NCBI RefSeq assembly: GCF_043641665.1
Contig: NC_092181.1
Coordinates: 8,307,057 to 8,371,056, forward strand
Direction: 5' to 3'
Source of the DNA: Enoplosus armatus
Taxonomy: Eukaryota; Chordata; Actinopteri; Centrarchiformes; Enoplosidae
Length of the DNA stretch: 64,000 nucleotides
The position numbers were made by a program, and so were the translations under genes. How positions within the stretch are numbered: position 1 is the first letter of the stretch; every line of letters starts with the position of its first letter. This document shows positions 11,051 to 23,630 of the stretch, piece after piece. The notes below the pieces were generated by a model. It was given only the letters and a program-made list of their open reading frames with translations, had not been told where the DNA came from and did no database searches.

Positions 11051-13601
11051 AATGATAACATACATTGGAGTCCTGATATTCTATACAATACGAAACACAT
11101 GCCGTAAGTCATTTGTAATGAACCTGAAATGATTTGGAGAGATGAACGTCCTGCTCGAGGTGGGATTGTCAAAATATTACATTCCATATGTGACTTTTTT
11201 TAATACTATTTTCTATCATATGCTATAAAATGCATTGTACTTTTAATGTAATCAACTTGTAAAGATCTTAATTGTGAGAACATGAAACAAGTTAACCAAG
11301 ACGATCATTCGATTATGACAGTGAAATGTGTTCGCAAACCACTGATTATGAAGTTATTTTAGTCCATTTTGAAACATAAAGACGGAATACAGTGATTGTC
11401 AAATGAACCTAAAATGACAATTCAGATGTGAAGACTGAAATGTTAAAATCTGCATTTTGTCACTGTCAAAGATTGCCATCCCTTTTATATCTTTGGGTTT
11501 ATGACGGCCATCTGTGAGCAGAACTGTGACAATATTTTATGCCTATAGTGTCATTTCTTTTGGGAACCATTCATTGGATTAATCACAAACAGACATGTCC
11601 GTCTGGTTATTTCATCTATGAACCACGTCATGATATATATTACAATATGAAATGATATATGACACGTTTTATACTGAAGGTCTTTGCAACCCCTGCACAG
11701 AAAATCAAGCGCTTTGTTGTGTTTAATGCAGTTAGCGTGTTAATAATAAACAAGACTTGACTTTCACCTTGCCTACGGGCTGTTGCCATTGTGAATTGCA
11801 AGCGTGCGCGTGGGCTACCAGTCACGTTTAATACCTAAGGTGGGTTGCATCAACCAGGATTAAAGGATAGGTTCACACTTTTTGAACACTGCCTTAAAAC
11901 AAGTTTGGCTTGCTGTAATATTTCATTCTGTTCACTCTGGCTATTAAAAGATCCGTTTCTAACGCACTTGCAGTGTAATTAGTTAATATGAGGCTTTAGC
12001 AGTCTGAGTCAGACAAACTAAGTGGATATCTTCCTCAGCTTTTTATACAAAATACAAAAAAAAGTACCAAAAAAGGCTCACATTAACTGAAGATGAACTG
12101 TGTTATATATTTTTTGCACAGAACAAGGACCCAAGTGTCCCCCACCACTTACACTGAAAGTGCATTAGGAAGGGATCTTTTAATAGCCAGGATGACGAGG
12201 AGGAATGGTTCCAACAAGCAAAGCAAAAGCTGTCTCAATGTCCTTATGAAAGCAGTCCAACACAGGCAAACAAATCCAAAGTCCATAAAGCAAAGTCCAA
12301 AACACTGGTAAGAAAGGCAGAAACAGGGACCCAAGACGTGAAACACACGGCAACATAACGTAAAACTAACTGCCAAAGGACCTGAACTGGTACATGTAGT
12401 GAAGGGTGATCAGGGACAAGTCCGAGGACATCTGGTGGACAGCTGAGCTGGGCTGAGGGGAAGTGAGGACAGTGAAGTAGACATTTTTGGAAGACAAAAG
12501 ATGCCATGGGTGTCTATCTGGAGCTACTTCCAGCCTCGATCTTGGAAGACTAATATCTGATGCTGATATCGTTACTGCCGCCACATTAGACTGTTGCTTT
12601 GGCTGTTGTTGGTGGACGGCCGCTGGCTTGCTTTATAGAACTAGACAGAAGACACTGCATTGCAGAAGAGGCCGCTGTTTTAGAGCTCAGGCCTCCAGAG
12701 TCTCTGACAACAGCAGAGGGAAACACTGCGTGAGAAATCTCTATCAACTTGTTTGTCGTCTTCGGGGAGGGGAAGAGGTTAGAGGGAGAAACATGGTGTC
12801 TCTGAAAATACAGTTCTATCCCCGCGTGTGTTTGAATGTGAAGTGAAGAAGTGATTTTCCCCCTGAAGTTTTGGATTGTTCAAGTCGGTCATCCACACAA
12901 AGTAACTGGACGTGGACTGATGGAAGTCTGGATGTGGATCACTTGAGACCGCATAAGTGTTAAAGGATAATTCCAACCTTTTCCATCCCATGTTAAAAAA
13001 GACAAATTCAAAGCACCTGAGAAAACCAAATAGAATCCATTCACTGGCAGACATGAAGCTAAATTGAATTCTTACCAAACGCTAATAATATGTCTACTGG
13101 TCTGAAGAAGGTGATATTAGTGATGGTGATGGTGACGTAATGAAAAGCGTGTGCCCAGATGTTCATTGTCTCAGCTGGGGTAACTCATACATATGGGGTT
13201 TACAGAAATAGCTGTTGGGCTTGAATACCTTTCACAGTCTAACAATACTGTGAAAGCATAGGCTGCATGTAAAGATGGACGACATGACAGCTCCCCACAA
13301 GTGAAGCCAAAACGTCACGTCGCCGCAGCTGTATCCGGGAGAGTTTGGCTTCATTTTTGTCCAGTGGGAGTATAACCTTATAAATGTACAGACCCTCGCC
13401 GTGGTTGAAATATTTGACACAGTAACCGTTAATAATGCGAGACAAAGATTCAGTAAAAAAGAAATGCACCTACAACAAATATAATAAAATAAATACAATG
13501 TAACGAAATGGATTGAGCAAATCTGGCATTTGGTTTGCCTACAAACAGTGTGGATATGAGTATATCATGGTTTCCCCCTGTCTCTGGAATCACTCAGTTG
13601 C
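11051..13601. other. Noncoding part of left arm
   Basis: No exon can be supported. It is mirrored in the right arm at 58742-61706 with small differences. It holds a dispersed repeat unit around 13260-13375 that shares the text aactctcccggatacggc, in variant form, with copies near 18870 and 59720. Confidence 0.6.
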
Positions 13602-13746
13602 TCATGCATGTGGGAAATCCATTGTTTGGCCAGAAACATGAGTATCTGTATGACTGGGCGCCATGCGATGAGCCTCCAGTTTGTCATAGAGTCTTGTCAG
13701 AGTGGAGCGATCAACATTTCCTGAAGAATCTGGAACATTTCCCCCC
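13602..13746 (-). pseudogene. Frameshifted last cytoplasmic exon of left SLAM-like gene
   Basis: It mirrors the last exon of the right gene (58598-58741). After the acceptor (AG at 13748-13747) there are six G instead of five, making the exon 145 nt rather than 144. The frame then reads GGKCSRFFRKC and stops. In the right copy the same exon encodes the TLYDKL and VYDQT tyrosine motifs, so the left long-tail form loses them. The difference is in a homopolymer and could be a sequencing error. Confidence 0.75.
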
Positions 13747-14435
13747 CTGAAGGAACGAAAACAAAGGAAGTGAGCAATGGCACAAAGTATCTGATCTGCC
13801 TGGAACTGTGGCTCCAGTTGAAGAACTTACAAGCAAGATACAAAAGAGACTTTAAAGCAGGGATACTTTGCCCAGGGGCCACTTTGGCAAAATGACGAGA
13901 GGCCAGGGGCCAGTTAATAAACAAACACTAATATGCCTCTGGCCTTTCTGCCAGAAAGCCTTTCTAACACGTGATTAATGCTGTGGTTGCAGTTTGGTTA
14001 GGTTTAGGCACCAAAACTACTTAGGTCAGGTTTGGGAAAAGTAATACATCAACGTTGACTTTTGCTTTCACACGGGGCACGGACAGCAGTCTCCTGCGTG
14101 AAAGTCCCGTCTTTCTGTCAGAAAGGCTTTCTATTTCAAACTTCTGTCACTGCACAGATTGCTGAGAGACTAATATGCAACTTCCCAAGTAACAGCCAAT
14201 GGACATTATTGAACACTTTCCAGTTGTTATAAACAAATTTATTTTCATTGTGAATTAGGAAAAGGTCGGCGTGCCACCCGGTACCCTATCGCTGGCCAGA
14301 TTTGGCCCACGGGCCGCAAGTTGAGTATCACTGCTTTAAAGTGATGAAATACTCTCACACGTTGGATGTCCACTGCTCTTTCTACTGTAACTGTACAAGA
14401 TTGCTGCAATTTTCATAAAAAAAACAGGATCGTCA

Positions 14436-14934
14436 TTACCATTGAACATCACATAGGGAGTATTGTGTACCAACCTGGCTGTGTCTGTCTTCAGATATAT
14501 GCACGTCAGTATACTGTACATCTGAGATAGACAGAAAGACAGAAAGAGTTAGAAATACAAAGTGCTTCAGAGTTACAAAAAAGACGGGAAAAAAACAAAC
14601 ATCTAATGGAGTATTTAAATCAAAGACAAGCAAAAAGTGTTAAAGAATAAATACAAGTCAGGGTAAGGAAGCATCAGTAAAATAGGTAACAACACAGAAA
14701 CAAAATACAGACATACACACAACAACATAGCACATAAACTCTTCATTTATACCAGAGCTGCCAACTTTTAACTCAGTTGAACCCTTTATTTACACTGTGA
14801 GGCAAGGCTAAGCTACAACTCCCTCAGTCATCAGGGTTACAAAGAGCTATACAGGAAAACACTGGAGTTTGGAGGGAAATACCACCATGATAGATGATTT
14901 ACAGAATATCATCAAGTCTGTAATACAAGAAGCT

Positions 14935-14970
<36 letters not shown>

Positions 14971-17900
14971 GCCTGTTGTTAAAGTGAACTTCCTCTCAGG
15001 CTGCGTTCATGTTCCTCCTCCTTCAGCAGCACTGAGCAGCTCCTGAACTTCATTCAATAAGCCATGTTCAGACAACACAGCCGCCTCATTCATTTCAATG
15101 AGACCTCTGCTTTGGCACAGCAGGGGTCACGAGAGCGTGATGGTCTTTTTAAGTAAATTCTGTACAGACTATGTATAGATTAGTGATGGGAAGTTCGGCT
15201 CTTTTCAGAGAGCCCGCTCTTTTGGCTCAGCTCCCAAAGAAGAGCCGGCTCTTTCGACTCCTGAACGGCTCTTAATTTAGGATTTTTTGTAGGCCTTTAT
15301 TTTACCATAACTTTGCAAAAATTAATGGTTTGTGTGTTGAAAACCCTTTCGTGTTCAGTGTTTTTATGAGAAGACTTATAATTGCCTAATTTTGTGCATT
15401 TATTCTGTTACAAAACCATTCTTTTGTTTAATATTTTAATCAAACATTTTATTGCACAAATTAACAACAAAACTGCAAATAAATCCACAGAACAGAACCA
15501 AACTCAACCAAACAGTCTTATAACAGCCTTATAATTGCCTAATGTTGTGGATTTATTGTGTTACAAAACCATTCTTTTGTCTGTCTGTTAGACAGACAGA
15601 CAGACAGAGAGAGGGGGGGGGCGCTCAGATAGACAGACAGAGACTGTTTTCACATAATGGTATGATTTTATATCCTCACATCTGATTGGCCGCGATGCTG
15701 ACCAATCAAAACAAAGTTCTGCCTTGAGCAGAGCTCAGGCTGAGCACTGAGGTAAGCAGCGAAAGGAAAAAAACTGGGAGCCTCTTCTGATTCACTACAA
15801 AGCATCGGCTCTCAGAGCCGCATCTTTTGCGCATGACACATCACTAGTATAGCTGTATGTATAGATAAGAGCTTACATTTAATGAGGAAAAAAAATCTGT
15901 GATATTAAACAAACAAACAAACAAACAAATACCTCTCCTCGTGTTTTTGTCCAAAGACTTCCACTTCATGATGATGATGGTGATGATGATGGCAACAAGT
16001 ACAACGACAGCAAACGCGATTCTGACTGCAATTATGATCAGACCTGTCAAACACCCAACATCAACAGAAGACACTAAACAACATGCACCAGCGACCGGAG
16101 CCTTTACGACATGAAACATCTGTTTTTGTGGCGGAATGAGTCTCACGATGTCTCGCGTCTGCGTCGCTCCTGCTGTCGCTGCCGGTTTGCCCTCTGCAGG
16201 ATGTCGTAACGTCGACCGGACGGGCCTTCTCTTCAGCAGGGTTGGCCGCCACACATCTGTAAGAGGAGTTGAAGTCCAGCCGGTGCACCTCGAGAGGCAG
16301 AGAGCGCGCAGAGCTGCTCCGGTTCACGAGTTCCTCGCCTTTGTACCACAGCAGCGTCATCTCTTCGGCCCCCTCCACAAGACACAGCAAGATGCAGCTC
16401 ACGGCGCTCACGCTCAGCGTGCTCACTGCAGGAGTTGGGAGGGGCTCTGTGGAGATTCAGAATGAGACGATGTGACCTGCGCCTCCGCTTTCTGTTCAGG
16501 AAAGGTCGCGACTTTCCATGTTCCTCCCAATGAGAGTCGACGGCAGCACTATATAATTCTGTACATAAATCTGCACACCTGTTCCCGTGTATATATCTAT
16601 TTTGTTCCCCATATTTTTTATATCTGTATTTATTATATATATATATAAAATACTTCTGTGGCAATTGAGCCCCTCGCAATAATGCTGAGGCATGCTGCTG
16701 AGCTCGGGGGAATACACAGGGGCACGCAAATTCATAAGTTGTCTTTATACGCTGATGACCTCCTCCTCTTCCTGACGAATCCTGTCACGAACATCCCGGT
16801 AGCTCTTGGTATTATCGAAGACTATGGGAGGGTGTCGGGTTATAAAATTAACCTGGGAAAAAGTGTCCTTTTCCCAATTAATAAACAGGCGAGGAAACTT
16901 TCATTCCAGGCCTATCCCTTTACAACAAATAAGGATAAGTTTACCTATTTAGGTATCAATGTAACAAGGAGGTATAAAGATTTATTTAATCATAATTTTA
17001 AAGTAACATTGGATACGGCAAAATTAGATATGGAAAGGTGGTCATCCCTCCCCCTATCATTAGCAGGGAAGATAAATTCTGTTAAAATGAACATAATGCC
17101 ACGGTTCCTCTATTTATTCCAGACGGTACCAATTTTCATACCTAAGTCATTTTTTAAAGAACTGAATAAATGTACATCCACCTTTATCTGGAAAAAAAAA
17201 GTCCCCCGGATAAGAAGGGAGTTCCTTGAGAGACAGAGGGAAGAGGGAGGCCTGGCCCTACCAAATTATATGCACTATTATTGGGCTGCTAATATACATA
17301 AGGTGTTGTTTTGGGTCTCAAAGTTGGATGACGATGAAACTCCAGTGTGGGTACATATGGAAAGATATGCATCTAGCCCGGTGTCCCTATGCTCCCTGGT
17401 CTGCGCTCCTCTGCCCTTAAGCAAACACCTTTACACAAACAACCCTGTTGTATGTGACTCTATCAAAATCTGGGTCCAATTCAGAACACATTTTAAAAAT
17501 AGAAACGCCCTCCTGTCTGCTCCCGTCTATGGCAATCACTTATTCTCCCCGGCCCTTGGGGGAACAGCATTTAGGGAATGGTATAGAGCTGGGGTGGAAT
17601 GCGTCAAAAATCTTTTTAAAGGTGGTGTTTTCATGTCTGCTGCTCAGTTGGAGAAGGAATATGGAATCCCCTCAAAGACGAATTACTTAAGATATTTTCA
17701 GGTTCGAGATTTTGTGAAAAAGACATTCGCCTCATCCCTGGAGTTGCCGCGGAGTGGATGGATAGATGGGCTGCTAGACATGAATCCGACTCTTAAAGGG
17801 ACGGTTTCCACGCTCTATGTGAGCATCCAGAAGGTGGCTTCTCCATCCCTTGATATCTTACAAAGGAAGTGGGAGGAAGAGTTAGAATTGGACATATCAG

Positions 17901-20900
17901 ATGTTGACTGGAGACGGGCAGTGGAACTAATACACTCTTCTTCTGTATGTGTTAGACATGGATTGATACAGTTTAAGGTCTTACACAGACTTCATTTCTC
18001 AAGGGACAAACTGGCAAGAATGTATCAGGGGGCTGATCCGACTTGCCCTAGATGTAAACAGGTGCCAGCCAATATAGGTCATATGTTCTGGTCCTGTCCC
18101 AAGCTGAAAGAGTTCTGGGCCAGAATTTTTAGAACTTTCTCGTCAATCTATAACAAAGATATAGAGCCCGGCCCTCTGACAGCCATCTTTGGTGTGACAC
18201 CAAGGGAAGCGCCACTAACAATCTCTCAAAGGAAAACAATAGCATTCTCTTCATTGCTGGCTAGGAGATTGATCCTACTTAACTGGATAAAGGCGACACC
18301 GCCATCCCATAAACGATGGGTAGAAGAGGTGATGGCACACCTTAAATTAGAACATATTAGATTCACCTTGCAGGGCAACACTAAGAAGTACTCTACGGTC
18401 TGGCAGCCTTTTATTTCCTACTTTGAACATGAGTTCTAATTAGCCCCAACATAGATGGCAGCTTTTGACCCCCCCCCCTCCTTCCCTTCCCTTCCCACAT
18501 GGGTGATGGGTATGTCTGATGTCTGATATTAGTATGTCTTGTTACTGTTTTGTCTGTGGTTTAGACCTGTATTTGAGATGTATGTTTTGAGTCCTGCTGT
18601 CTTTTTTTTTTTTTTTTTTTTTTTTTGAATGGGATGTTTGTTGTTTGAACAGAAAATTAAAAAAAAAACACTAATAATATATAAAATACTTCTGGTTCTT
18701 ATTGTCTGCTGTGTGTTTCTGCACCTTTCTGTCTTTGCTGCTGTGTCTTGTAATAAAGTCTAAGTCTAAAACATTTTCAGGTTGTTATTGAGTTTTCAGA
18801 ATCTACACGTAGCTGCGTTAAGGTGCGTTCCACAGAACTGTATATAAAGATGGCCGACGCGTCTCCACTTCCAAACTCTCCCGGATACGGCCGCTGCCAT
18901 CTTGCGCTGGTGACGTCATTTGGAGCCTGGAGTCCGCGCAGTGGTGATGGTGGGGCCATGCTATCGAGGTCCCGCCCATACACCCCCCAATTCACCCCGT
19001 TTTCATAGCATCAAATAACGAATTAAAAGAAAAACACTTGAACAAACATCAGTGTAAAATGACAGAAACCACCTGTGGGAAAAATTTATTTGACGTGTAC
19101 TTTGATTTTTTTACTTTGGCCCATGTCCCATCCGCTAACATAAAGGGGGCGGGGCTTATGACCTATATGACCCCCCCCCCAGATGTAATCTGTCACAGTA
19201 CATGTGACAGAAAGTTCCTCTGGCTCTTCTATCACTAGTCTCTCTCTAACCGTTCCGCCATGACAACAGTTAATAATCGTTTTCCTCTAACTAATGAAAC
19301 CGAAGACTGAGAATGTGATACTGACTACAGAAACTGAAAAGCGAACGCGTATGTGTTGTGGAATGTGTCTGTCCCTGTCCCAGAAGAAAGCCCAGCAAGC
19401 TACCATCAACAACAACGCTCATCGACTAAAATGAGGCTGTCATGGAGGTCTTTTACACCGCGCTCTGACGGCGTCAGACACGAGTCGAGAGCAGGGCATA
19501 CAAGGTCAACAGGTTGTCCCATAATACCTTTGTGCCGCCTAAACTAATTCTAGTATTTGAAATGGTGAAGGGACTCAAAGCGCTTTGCAGATTGGTCTCA
19601 TTCACCCATTCACGCGGACGGAAATGGAAACCAGAAACGGTCTCAAGGATGCTGTTAGCCCCATTTATGACCTCAGCACTCTGTGCGTTACCTGGTGGTT
19701 TGGTCACACAGTGCTCCCGTGGACAAAGGACAGGCGGCGTAACATATGGACTGGGGCTAGCGATGATACCTGCGAACACACGGGTCAGTATACTGGTTAA
19801 GGAAGTGTAACTTACCATACACAGTGACTTTATAGGATTTGATGAAAGGGTTTCCTCTTTTAGAGTAAACATAGTAGGTCCCTGAGTCATTCCTCTGCAG
19901 TCCTGTGAATGTAAAGAGTCCAGTGTCTTTGTTCCACACAAGTCTGTCCTTGTAAATATCCTCCAATACCTTGATGTTCCCATCAGTCACCATAGCAATA
20001 ATACGTCCTCTTGATGAAAGAAATCCACGCTCAAACACAGAGCCAGGTAGAGTGACGGATCCTCCCTCACTGCCTGTCAGGGTCGTCTTCACTTCATCAG
20101 CAGCAGATGAGATCATTACTATAATATACAGAGTGAGACAACGGTCAACAGAGATGTACAATGTGGAGCCGATCCACTGACGGTGAAAAGTAAACCTCGC
20201 CGGAACGTCTACTGCAGCCTTATAAAACACTGTGTGCCCGCGTATAAAATCTATTTCAGTTGTACATTACATGTTACCTGCACACTGTTGGCACGTTACT
20301 GATTTGGTGGAGTGAAACATTTCGTTCCATCGTCTCTACAGAGATCATTAGGGATCCCTACATTTTCTCTCCTTCTGTTACTGGCTGAACTGAACATTTA
20401 CTGTAAATGCTATAAAAGCAGCGAGAGAACAAGTGTTTTCTGAAGAAAACTAGGACATTGCTTGAAAAATCTGTCCCCAACTTTTAGCCAGGAGAGAACG
20501 TCATCCATTTTATTTCATTAACAAACTCATCTTCACAAAAGGATTCATATGATCTTTGAAACACAATCAGCTGTGGTAGATCGATACGGCCTTTGGGGTG
20601 TAAATATGGTCCATGCACGTACATGACACCATGATCTCAAGTATGTAAAGGGAGAATGAACTGAGAGTTTCCAACACCGCCTGCCAACTTAATGTCTCGA
20701 TGTCTCCTTATTGAATTACCCAGTTCAAACATATACAGTACCCCAAAGGTTAATATGCAGCTATTGCAGTATGTAAATTCCAATAATAGTGATATACTGA
20801 ACTTAACATATTAATATAAAGCTCCCCAAACGTATTATATTACATTCAAAAGGTGTTTTTAAGGAGATATGTGTTGCATTTACAGGACAGACCCAAACTC

Positions 20901-23310
20901 CTGTCAGTGAGTATATGATGTGTACAAAGTTATTTTACATCTATACATGTGTTCCATTGTTACCGTCTGCTTACTATATATGTTTTTGATGATACAACTA
21001 AAAGGTTTGCATTAGTCATATGAGGGTATATATGTGCAAAACAGCGACAAGCAGTCAGCCACCTGCTTAAAATAAGGACTTCCTGTTGACACAACAAGCT
21101 TCAAGAGAAAGCAGGGTTTGTTTAAAGTAGAAATAGTCGCTTATAAGTCAGGTAACATCAGCTCCTGTTGTGCCGGAAGACAGAAATAGTGCGCAAAATT
21201 ACATTTCTTATTCAAAAAAAAGAACTGGAGACAAACTTACACCATGCAGGGGTGTCATTATTATTGGCTAATCAAAAACTCAAATGAAACAAACTTCATT
21301 TCTTGCCAGGTGGTCCACGCGAACGAAAACAAAAAGTCAACATGTCAGCTGTGTTGGTTTTCCCCTCTCTGGTACACTGGGGCCCCTATTTGCCTTTACT
21401 GCCTAGGCCGGCAGCTGGCCCTGATTACATCTCTAGATGGACCAGAAAGACTAAAGTCACATACAGTAATTAAACAGGGCTTAAAGGATTTTGCATGATG
21501 GGTTTATAACTCAGTATTCACACAGTGACTGCAACCTTCCGTATGTTCAGCTTTAATGGACAAACTTCCCCCTTTTATATATTAACAGGGGTAAATATAA
21601 AGTTCATGACCGTCTCATGTTTGGACAGGTTGCCTTATTTTCAGTAATAATTGTTTTATTAGCTCGCTGCTATTAAGTAACTGACGCAAAAATACAACAA
21701 AAGCATTTTTTTTCTCTGGTATACTGAATATATTTAGATGTCTAACAAATTATTTCACAGTGTCCCAATGCTGTGTTCCCTGGTATTACAGTCCCTCATG
21801 TCTTTGGAGTATTTTAGTTTTATTTTCTGGTTCTACAAACCACAAGCAGCAACAATCACAAAACAGAGAAAAATGGCCCTCACAATTCCCCAGAGCCCAA
21901 GATATTCAGTTTACACATGTTATAAAACAAAGAAAAGCCATAATTAAAGCTGGAACCAGAGATTATTTGGCATTTCTGCTTGAAAAATGTCATAAACAAT
22001 GAATTGATGGTCAAAACAGCAGATCGTCTGAGCTCGACACTAGACCGACTAGAAAAGAGAGGGATAATCTGGCACAGTGCTAACCTGGTTTGAATCCTAT
22101 TTGAAGGACAGAGACTACTTTAATAAACTAAAATGAGGTGGAGTTCCCCAGGGCTCCATTCTCGGGCCCCGTCTGTCCCACATGTACACGCTGCCACTAG
22201 CTCAGATTATGGAAAACAACATTACTACATTACTATAATCATGCAAGTGACACATATGTACATAACATACCACCAAGTGACTACAGTCAGAGCGTGGAAC
22301 AACTCAATGACTGGACGTGCCAAAATGTCCTCCAGTGAAACTCAGCTTTAAACGTGAACATTAAAGACCACAAAGGAAACCAGATGTGCTGGTGTACTGT
22401 TTGGACTCAGATCCACATTGAGACAATTACAAAATCAGACTACTACCATCTTGATAATTAAAGGATTTAGAAAAACTCGTCCATGCGTTTATCTTTAGCA
22501 GGCTCGACGAAGTCTCTCCAAAACATGGACCCAGAGTCCTCACTAGGACCAGGAGAGTGGATCACATCACTCCAGTTCTCAGACCTTTCCACCGGCCTCC
22601 TGTGTGTAAAATAAATTGTTTAAACATACTGCTGTTGGTTTATAAAGCACTGAATGCTTTGCTGAGCTTGTCATGCATCACATATCTGAAGACTAACTCC
22701 CAGCAAACTTGGGGTCTGCTTCAAATCTAGTCTCTTTCATATCATGACGCCAAAAACGTTTCTGTTTGTTCAATTCAATTTGAGTCTACTCATTTATTCA
22801 CACCCCTTACCACACTGTGCACTGTGTAATTCTTCTGTTTGATCTGTTTTTATTCCATGTTGAGCTTCGCTGTATCTCCTGTTTCATTGAGTTATTCTTA
22901 AATCCTATTTTAAGCTCAGGCCTTGATGCATGTTTGTGTCTTATGGAAGGCACTCAAACTGCCTTCTTGCTGCATGAAGGTGACTTGCAAATAAACTTGC
23001 CAATGCAAACTACCCTCGCTTTCATTTTGTAGGATACAGGCTCCCTGTGCATTAACCCCCCCCCCCCGATCCATTACAAAGTAACATCTACTATTCCATC
23101 ACAAACTCTGCGGCGAGGCAGCTGAGTCATAAGATCATCAATAGATTGGAGGGATTTATTGATGATTGCAGCCTGAAACAGACACACAGCGAGTGAGTTT
23201 GTTGAACGCTAAAATGTTCCTCTTGTACAAACATCAGAATAACCAGTTAAACACAGTCAAACACGCTACTCACCAGCAAAAAGCAAAATGACTCTCATCT
23301 GGAACTCCAT
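14436..23310 (-). CDS. SLAM/CD2-family receptor, left copy
   Basis: Five minus-strand exons join in frame (837 nt, 278 residues): 23310-23274 (signal peptide, MEFQMRVILLFA), 20118-19816 (Ig V), 16446-16147 (Ig C2), 16043-15933 (transmembrane) and 14521-14436 (tail, TAA). All borders are GT-AG and all junctions up to the tail are phase 1. The V domain lacks the canonical cysteine pair, and the C2 domain has the SCILLC ... YRC ... TSC spacing of CD2/SLAM proteins. The tail holds DVQYTDVHI, an ITIM-type motif. The last exon here uses the unspliced form ending QYSLCDVQW, because the downstream tail exon is frameshifted. Family members are leukocyte surface receptors. The introns carry an L1-clade and a hAT-type element. 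Which SLAM member it corresponds to is not decided. Confidence 0.82.
14938..14968. repeat. Poly-C tract (31 C)
   Basis: An uninterrupted C run, mirrored by a 26-G run at 56459-56484 in the right arm. Confidence 0.95.
15181..15846. mobile_element. hAT-type non-autonomous element 2
   Basis: It starts tagtgatggg and ends catcacta (inverted ends), with many subterminal agccggctc / gagccgg repeats like element 1. The flanking octamers gtatagat (15173-15180) and gtatagct (15847-15854) form an 8-bp duplication with one mismatch. It has no transposase. It sits where about 1.2 kb present in the right arm (about 55045-56265) is missing, so insertion and deletion may be linked. Confidence 0.8.
16641..18694 (+). 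mobile_element. 5'-truncated L1-clade LINE with 18-bp target duplication
   Basis: The perfect 18-bp duplication atatataaaatacttctg is at 16641-16658 and 18677-18694. Between them an uninterrupted frame runs to TAA at about 18439 (~590 codons). It begins just before the reverse transcriptase catalytic box (LSLYADDLLLF), continues with L1-type text (SGYKINLGKS, FTYLGINVTRRYKDLF, LAGKINSVKMNIMPRF) and a C-terminal CCHC (CPRCKQV ... GHMFWSC), then a T-rich 3' region and an A-rich tail near 18654-18669. ORF1, endonuclease and most of the RT are missing, so it cannot move by itself. The right arm has the empty site at about 54209-54226. Confidence 0.93.
18836..18962. repeat. Dispersed short repeat (tataaagatgg ... 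cccggatacggccgc)
   Basis: Shares tataaagatgg and aactctcccggatacggc text with copies near 13260-13375 and 59655-59815, and partly 53820. It looks like a MITE- or SINE-type dispersed element; the class is not determined. Confidence 0.5.
20119..23273 (-). other. Intron 1 of left SLAM-like gene
   Basis: Between the signal-peptide and V exons. Besides a LINE remnant (22085-22690) I see no gene. Short open frames (for example 21244-21498) have counterparts in the right arm but no recognisable domain. Confidence 0.6.
22085..22690 (+). repeat. Decayed L2-type LINE fragment
   Basis: The broken frame shows fragments typical of a Jockey-group reverse transcriptase: a TWFESYLKDR-like start, GVPQGS-like (ttccccagggctccattctcgggccc), and a thumb region near 22500-22690. 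Multiple stops and shifts. It is mirrored in the right arm at about 48730-49335, so it predates the duplication. Confidence 0.7.
23274..23310 (-). other. Signal-peptide exon of left SLAM-like gene
   Basis: The ATG is at 23310 and a GTGAGT donor lies immediately after 23274. The duplicated block extends only about 208 bp upstream of this ATG. Confidence 0.8.
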
Positions 23311-23552
23311 CACGGAGTTAAACGGGGACAGGCATCGACCTGCAGAGTGCGGGAGCCCCCAGAAACGCTCGCCCCCAGAAACTACTGCAGCTGTGGTTCA
23401 CGAGCTTGTAATGCGCTTGCAGGGGGGGAGGAGACACACATTATGAGTCTGTGGTGGCCAGTGCTAGAGGTGGAGCTGGACTCTCTGACGGGGGTGTCAG
23501 AGAGGAGGATGCTGTCCTCTGTGCTGTTTCATGCTGAGGTGGAGCTGGACTC

Positions 23553-23627
23553 TAGTGATGGGAAGTTCGGCTCTTTTCAGAGAGCCGGCTCTTTCGACTC
23601 CTGAACGGCTCTTAATTTAGGATTTTA
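23553..23627 (+). mobile_element. Truncated end of a hAT-type element
   Basis: About 75 bp nearly identical to the first part of the element at 15181 (tagtgatgggaagttcggct and the following agccggctc repeats). It lacks the other end and stops directly at breakpoint repeat A. Confidence 0.75.
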
Positions 23628-23630
23628 GTA

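Larger units (their letters stand above)
9522..23518. repeat. Left arm of a ~14 kb inverted segmental duplication
   Basis: The reverse complement of this block matches 47894-62451 along its length. Paired landmarks: 10838-11050 with 61707-61918; 13602-13746 with 58598-58741; C-run 14938-14968 with G-run 56459-56484; 16147-16446 with 54419-54718; 19816-20118 with 51753-52055; 23274-23310 with 48128-48164. Similarity stops at 9522 (in ggttttgttt) and 23518 (in gatgctgtcc). Arm-specific insertions are one L1-clade and two hAT-type elements. Compared with the right arm it lacks segments matching about 49566-50121, 52567-53860, 55045-56265 and 58975-59697. Confidence 0.95.

Noticed and set aside
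13535..13750. Plus-strand 71-codon frame and its mirror at 58473-58808 (minus)
   Set aside because: Antisense to the SLAM cytoplasmic exon. The sense frame has splice borders and tyrosine motifs.
16136..16465. 109-codon plus-strand frame and mirror at 54400-54729
   Set aside because: Antisense to the Ig C2 exon.
16658..18439. Longest left-arm open frame as a host gene
   Set aside because: It is the C-terminal half of an L1-clade reverse transcriptase flanked by an 18-bp target duplication.
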